Below, piece after piece: positions 4,936-5,614 of a stretch of DNA of 5,614 bases. The stretch comes from Phycisphaeraceae bacterium (GTDB lineage Bacteria > Planctomycetota > Phycisphaerae > Phycisphaerales > Phycisphaeraceae), in contig PUMS01000474.1 of the NCBI GenBank assembly GCA_003551485.1, positions 1 to 5,614 of the forward strand. Direction: 5' to 3'. The notes under the pieces were generated by a model. That model was not told the origin of the DNA. It saw nothing but the letters and a program-made list of their open reading frames with translations, and did not search any database. Made by a program: the position numbers and the translations under genes. Every line of letters begins with the position of its first letter. Position 1 is the first letter of the stretch.

Positions 4936-5614
4936 ATGTTGGCGATGATGACCACCGCGGCGAAAACCAGGACGCCCCTGCTGCTGGAGAGCACCTGCGG
5001 GCCGGAAGGGGTGCGCATACCGCTCGAACCCGATGGGGTGGTTACCCTCGGCCGGCGGCCCAACTGTACCGTGGCCCTGCCCGGCTACGAGCAGGTCTCG
5101 CGCCAGCACGCCCAGATCAGCTTCGACAGCGGCACCTGCTACGTGAAGGACAACCGCAGCCGCCACGGCACGTGGCTCAACGGCGTCCGCATCGAGCCCG
5201 ATCGGCCCTATCCCATCCACAGCGGCGACCTGATCGCCCTCAGCCCCTACGTTGTGTTCCGCGTGGTCGATCCCGCTGCGCCTTCCAGCACCACGATGAC
5301 GGTGCAGGCGGTGGACCACGCCGAGGCCGACGCGACCTCGATCGTCACCGTTGACACCGCCGCGGGCGCCGACCCCAGCCGCCAGCGCCTCGATCTGCTG
5401 TTGAAGGTCGCCCAGACCATCCACGCTGCGCGGACCCAGGAGGCTTTGGCCGAGGCGGTGGTGGATGCGGCCATGACCGGCACCTGCTTCACCCACGCGG
5501 CCTTCCTCGGACCCATGGACGCCCAGGGACGCATTACCGTCCTGGCGCGGCGAAGCCGCACCCGCGGCGGGCGCGCCCCCGGAAGTGCCCCCGGAAGTGC
5601 CCCCCGAAGCGCCC
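4936..5614 (+). CDS. FHA-GAF signalling protein, N-terminal part (runs off the window)
   Basis: The frame is open from a stop at 4903-4905 to the window edge, giving 226 residues from the ATG at 4936. An ATG at 4945 would have a GGGG about 9 nt upstream and is equally possible. Residues 15-110 form a forkhead-associated domain, which binds phosphothreonine peptides: L38-G39-R40, then the core S55-R56-Q57-H58, then N82-G83 in a typical SRHGTWLNGV strand and SGDLIAL. A Thr/Ala/Asp-rich linker (113-147) follows. From about 148 a GAF domain begins (RLDLLLKVAQTIHAART, FLGPMDAQGRITVLARR). At 210-226 the sequence turns into Arg/Ala/Pro/Gly/Ser repeats. In known FHA-GAF proteins the missing C-terminus is often a PP2C/SpoIIE phosphatase, a nucleotide cyclase or a sigma-54 activator; which one cannot be told here. 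No link to the metal-sensing genes is visible. Confidence 0.9.
   Translation, partial: MLAMMTTAAKTRTPLLLESTCGPEGVRIPLEPDGVVTLGRRPNCTVALPGYEQVSRQHAQISFDSGTCYVKDNRSRHGTWLNGVRIEPDRPYPIHSGDLIALSPYVVFRVVDPAAPSSTTMTVQAVDHAEADATSIVTVDTAAGADPSRQRLDLLLKVAQTIHAARTQEALAEAVVDAAMTGTCFTHAAFLGPMDAQGRITVLARRSRTRGGRAPGSAPGSAPRSA
5575..5610 (+). repeat. Tandem 12-bp repeat encoding APGS units inside the GAF region
   Basis: Three 12-bp units, GCCCCCGGAAGT twice and then GCCCCCCGAAGC, run into the window end with a further GCCC. They encode APGS-APGS-APRS-A. They interrupt what should be the early part of the GAF domain. Confidence 0.85.

Noticed and set aside
4423..5496. 357-codon minus-strand frame
   Set aside because: Two thirds lies antisense to the clear FHA domain and the product is low-complexity. 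Only its last 39 codons were kept as a weak small-protein candidate.

Overview
The window is very GC-rich and looks like the chromosome of a bacterium with a Gram-negative-type envelope. The evidence for that is a periplasmic metal-sensor fold, a membrane-anchored anti-sigma factor and what looks like the start of an efflux adaptor. An FHA-GAF signalling protein and the sensor's C-terminal repeat domain remind me of Planctomycetota (Phycisphaerae-like) or other large-genome lineages. That placement is an impression from protein style, with no marker gene behind it.

The left 3.4 kb is one five-gene cluster on the minus strand. In transcription order it holds an ECF sigma factor (3438-2890), a DUF4405-type membrane protein with a haem-b-like histidine pair and a helical C-terminus (2753-1797), a zinc-finger anti-sigma factor with one membrane helix (1749-1276), and a periplasmic heavy-metal-sensor (CnrX/ZraP-like) protein (1279-296). 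Last comes the N-terminus of a membrane-anchored exported protein that leaves the window at position 1 (162-1), most likely an RND/HlyD-type periplasmic adaptor. Anti-sigma and sensor overlap by 4 bases (ATGA) and are probably translationally coupled. The set parallels the sigma/anti-sigma/sensor logic of CnrH-CnrY-CnrX upstream of a metal efflux pump: the sensor binds a ligand, the anti-sigma releases the sigma factor, and the efflux genes are switched on. Two things differ from that paradigm. A putative b-type membrane cytochrome is built into the regulatory operon, and the sensor carries an added C-terminal domain made of two 60-residue repeats.

A divergent region (3439-3660) holds an inverted repeat with 21-bp centre spacing and several small GTTCA dyads. 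It separates the cluster from a plus-strand gene (3661-4092) for a small secreted protein. That protein has a signal peptide, an acidic Ser/Thr stretch, five exact-length 14-residue repeats around a DGQGPH-like core, and a CPH C-terminus. It may be an output or accessory of the same regulon, but the only evidence is its position.

Positions 4093-4935 contain no convincing gene. They hold several hairpins and a palindromic motif reminiscent of dispersed intergenic repeats. From 4936 a plus-strand gene encodes an FHA domain followed by the start of a GAF domain, and it runs off the right end through a 12-bp tandem repeat encoding APGS units. It appears unrelated to the metal-sensing cluster.
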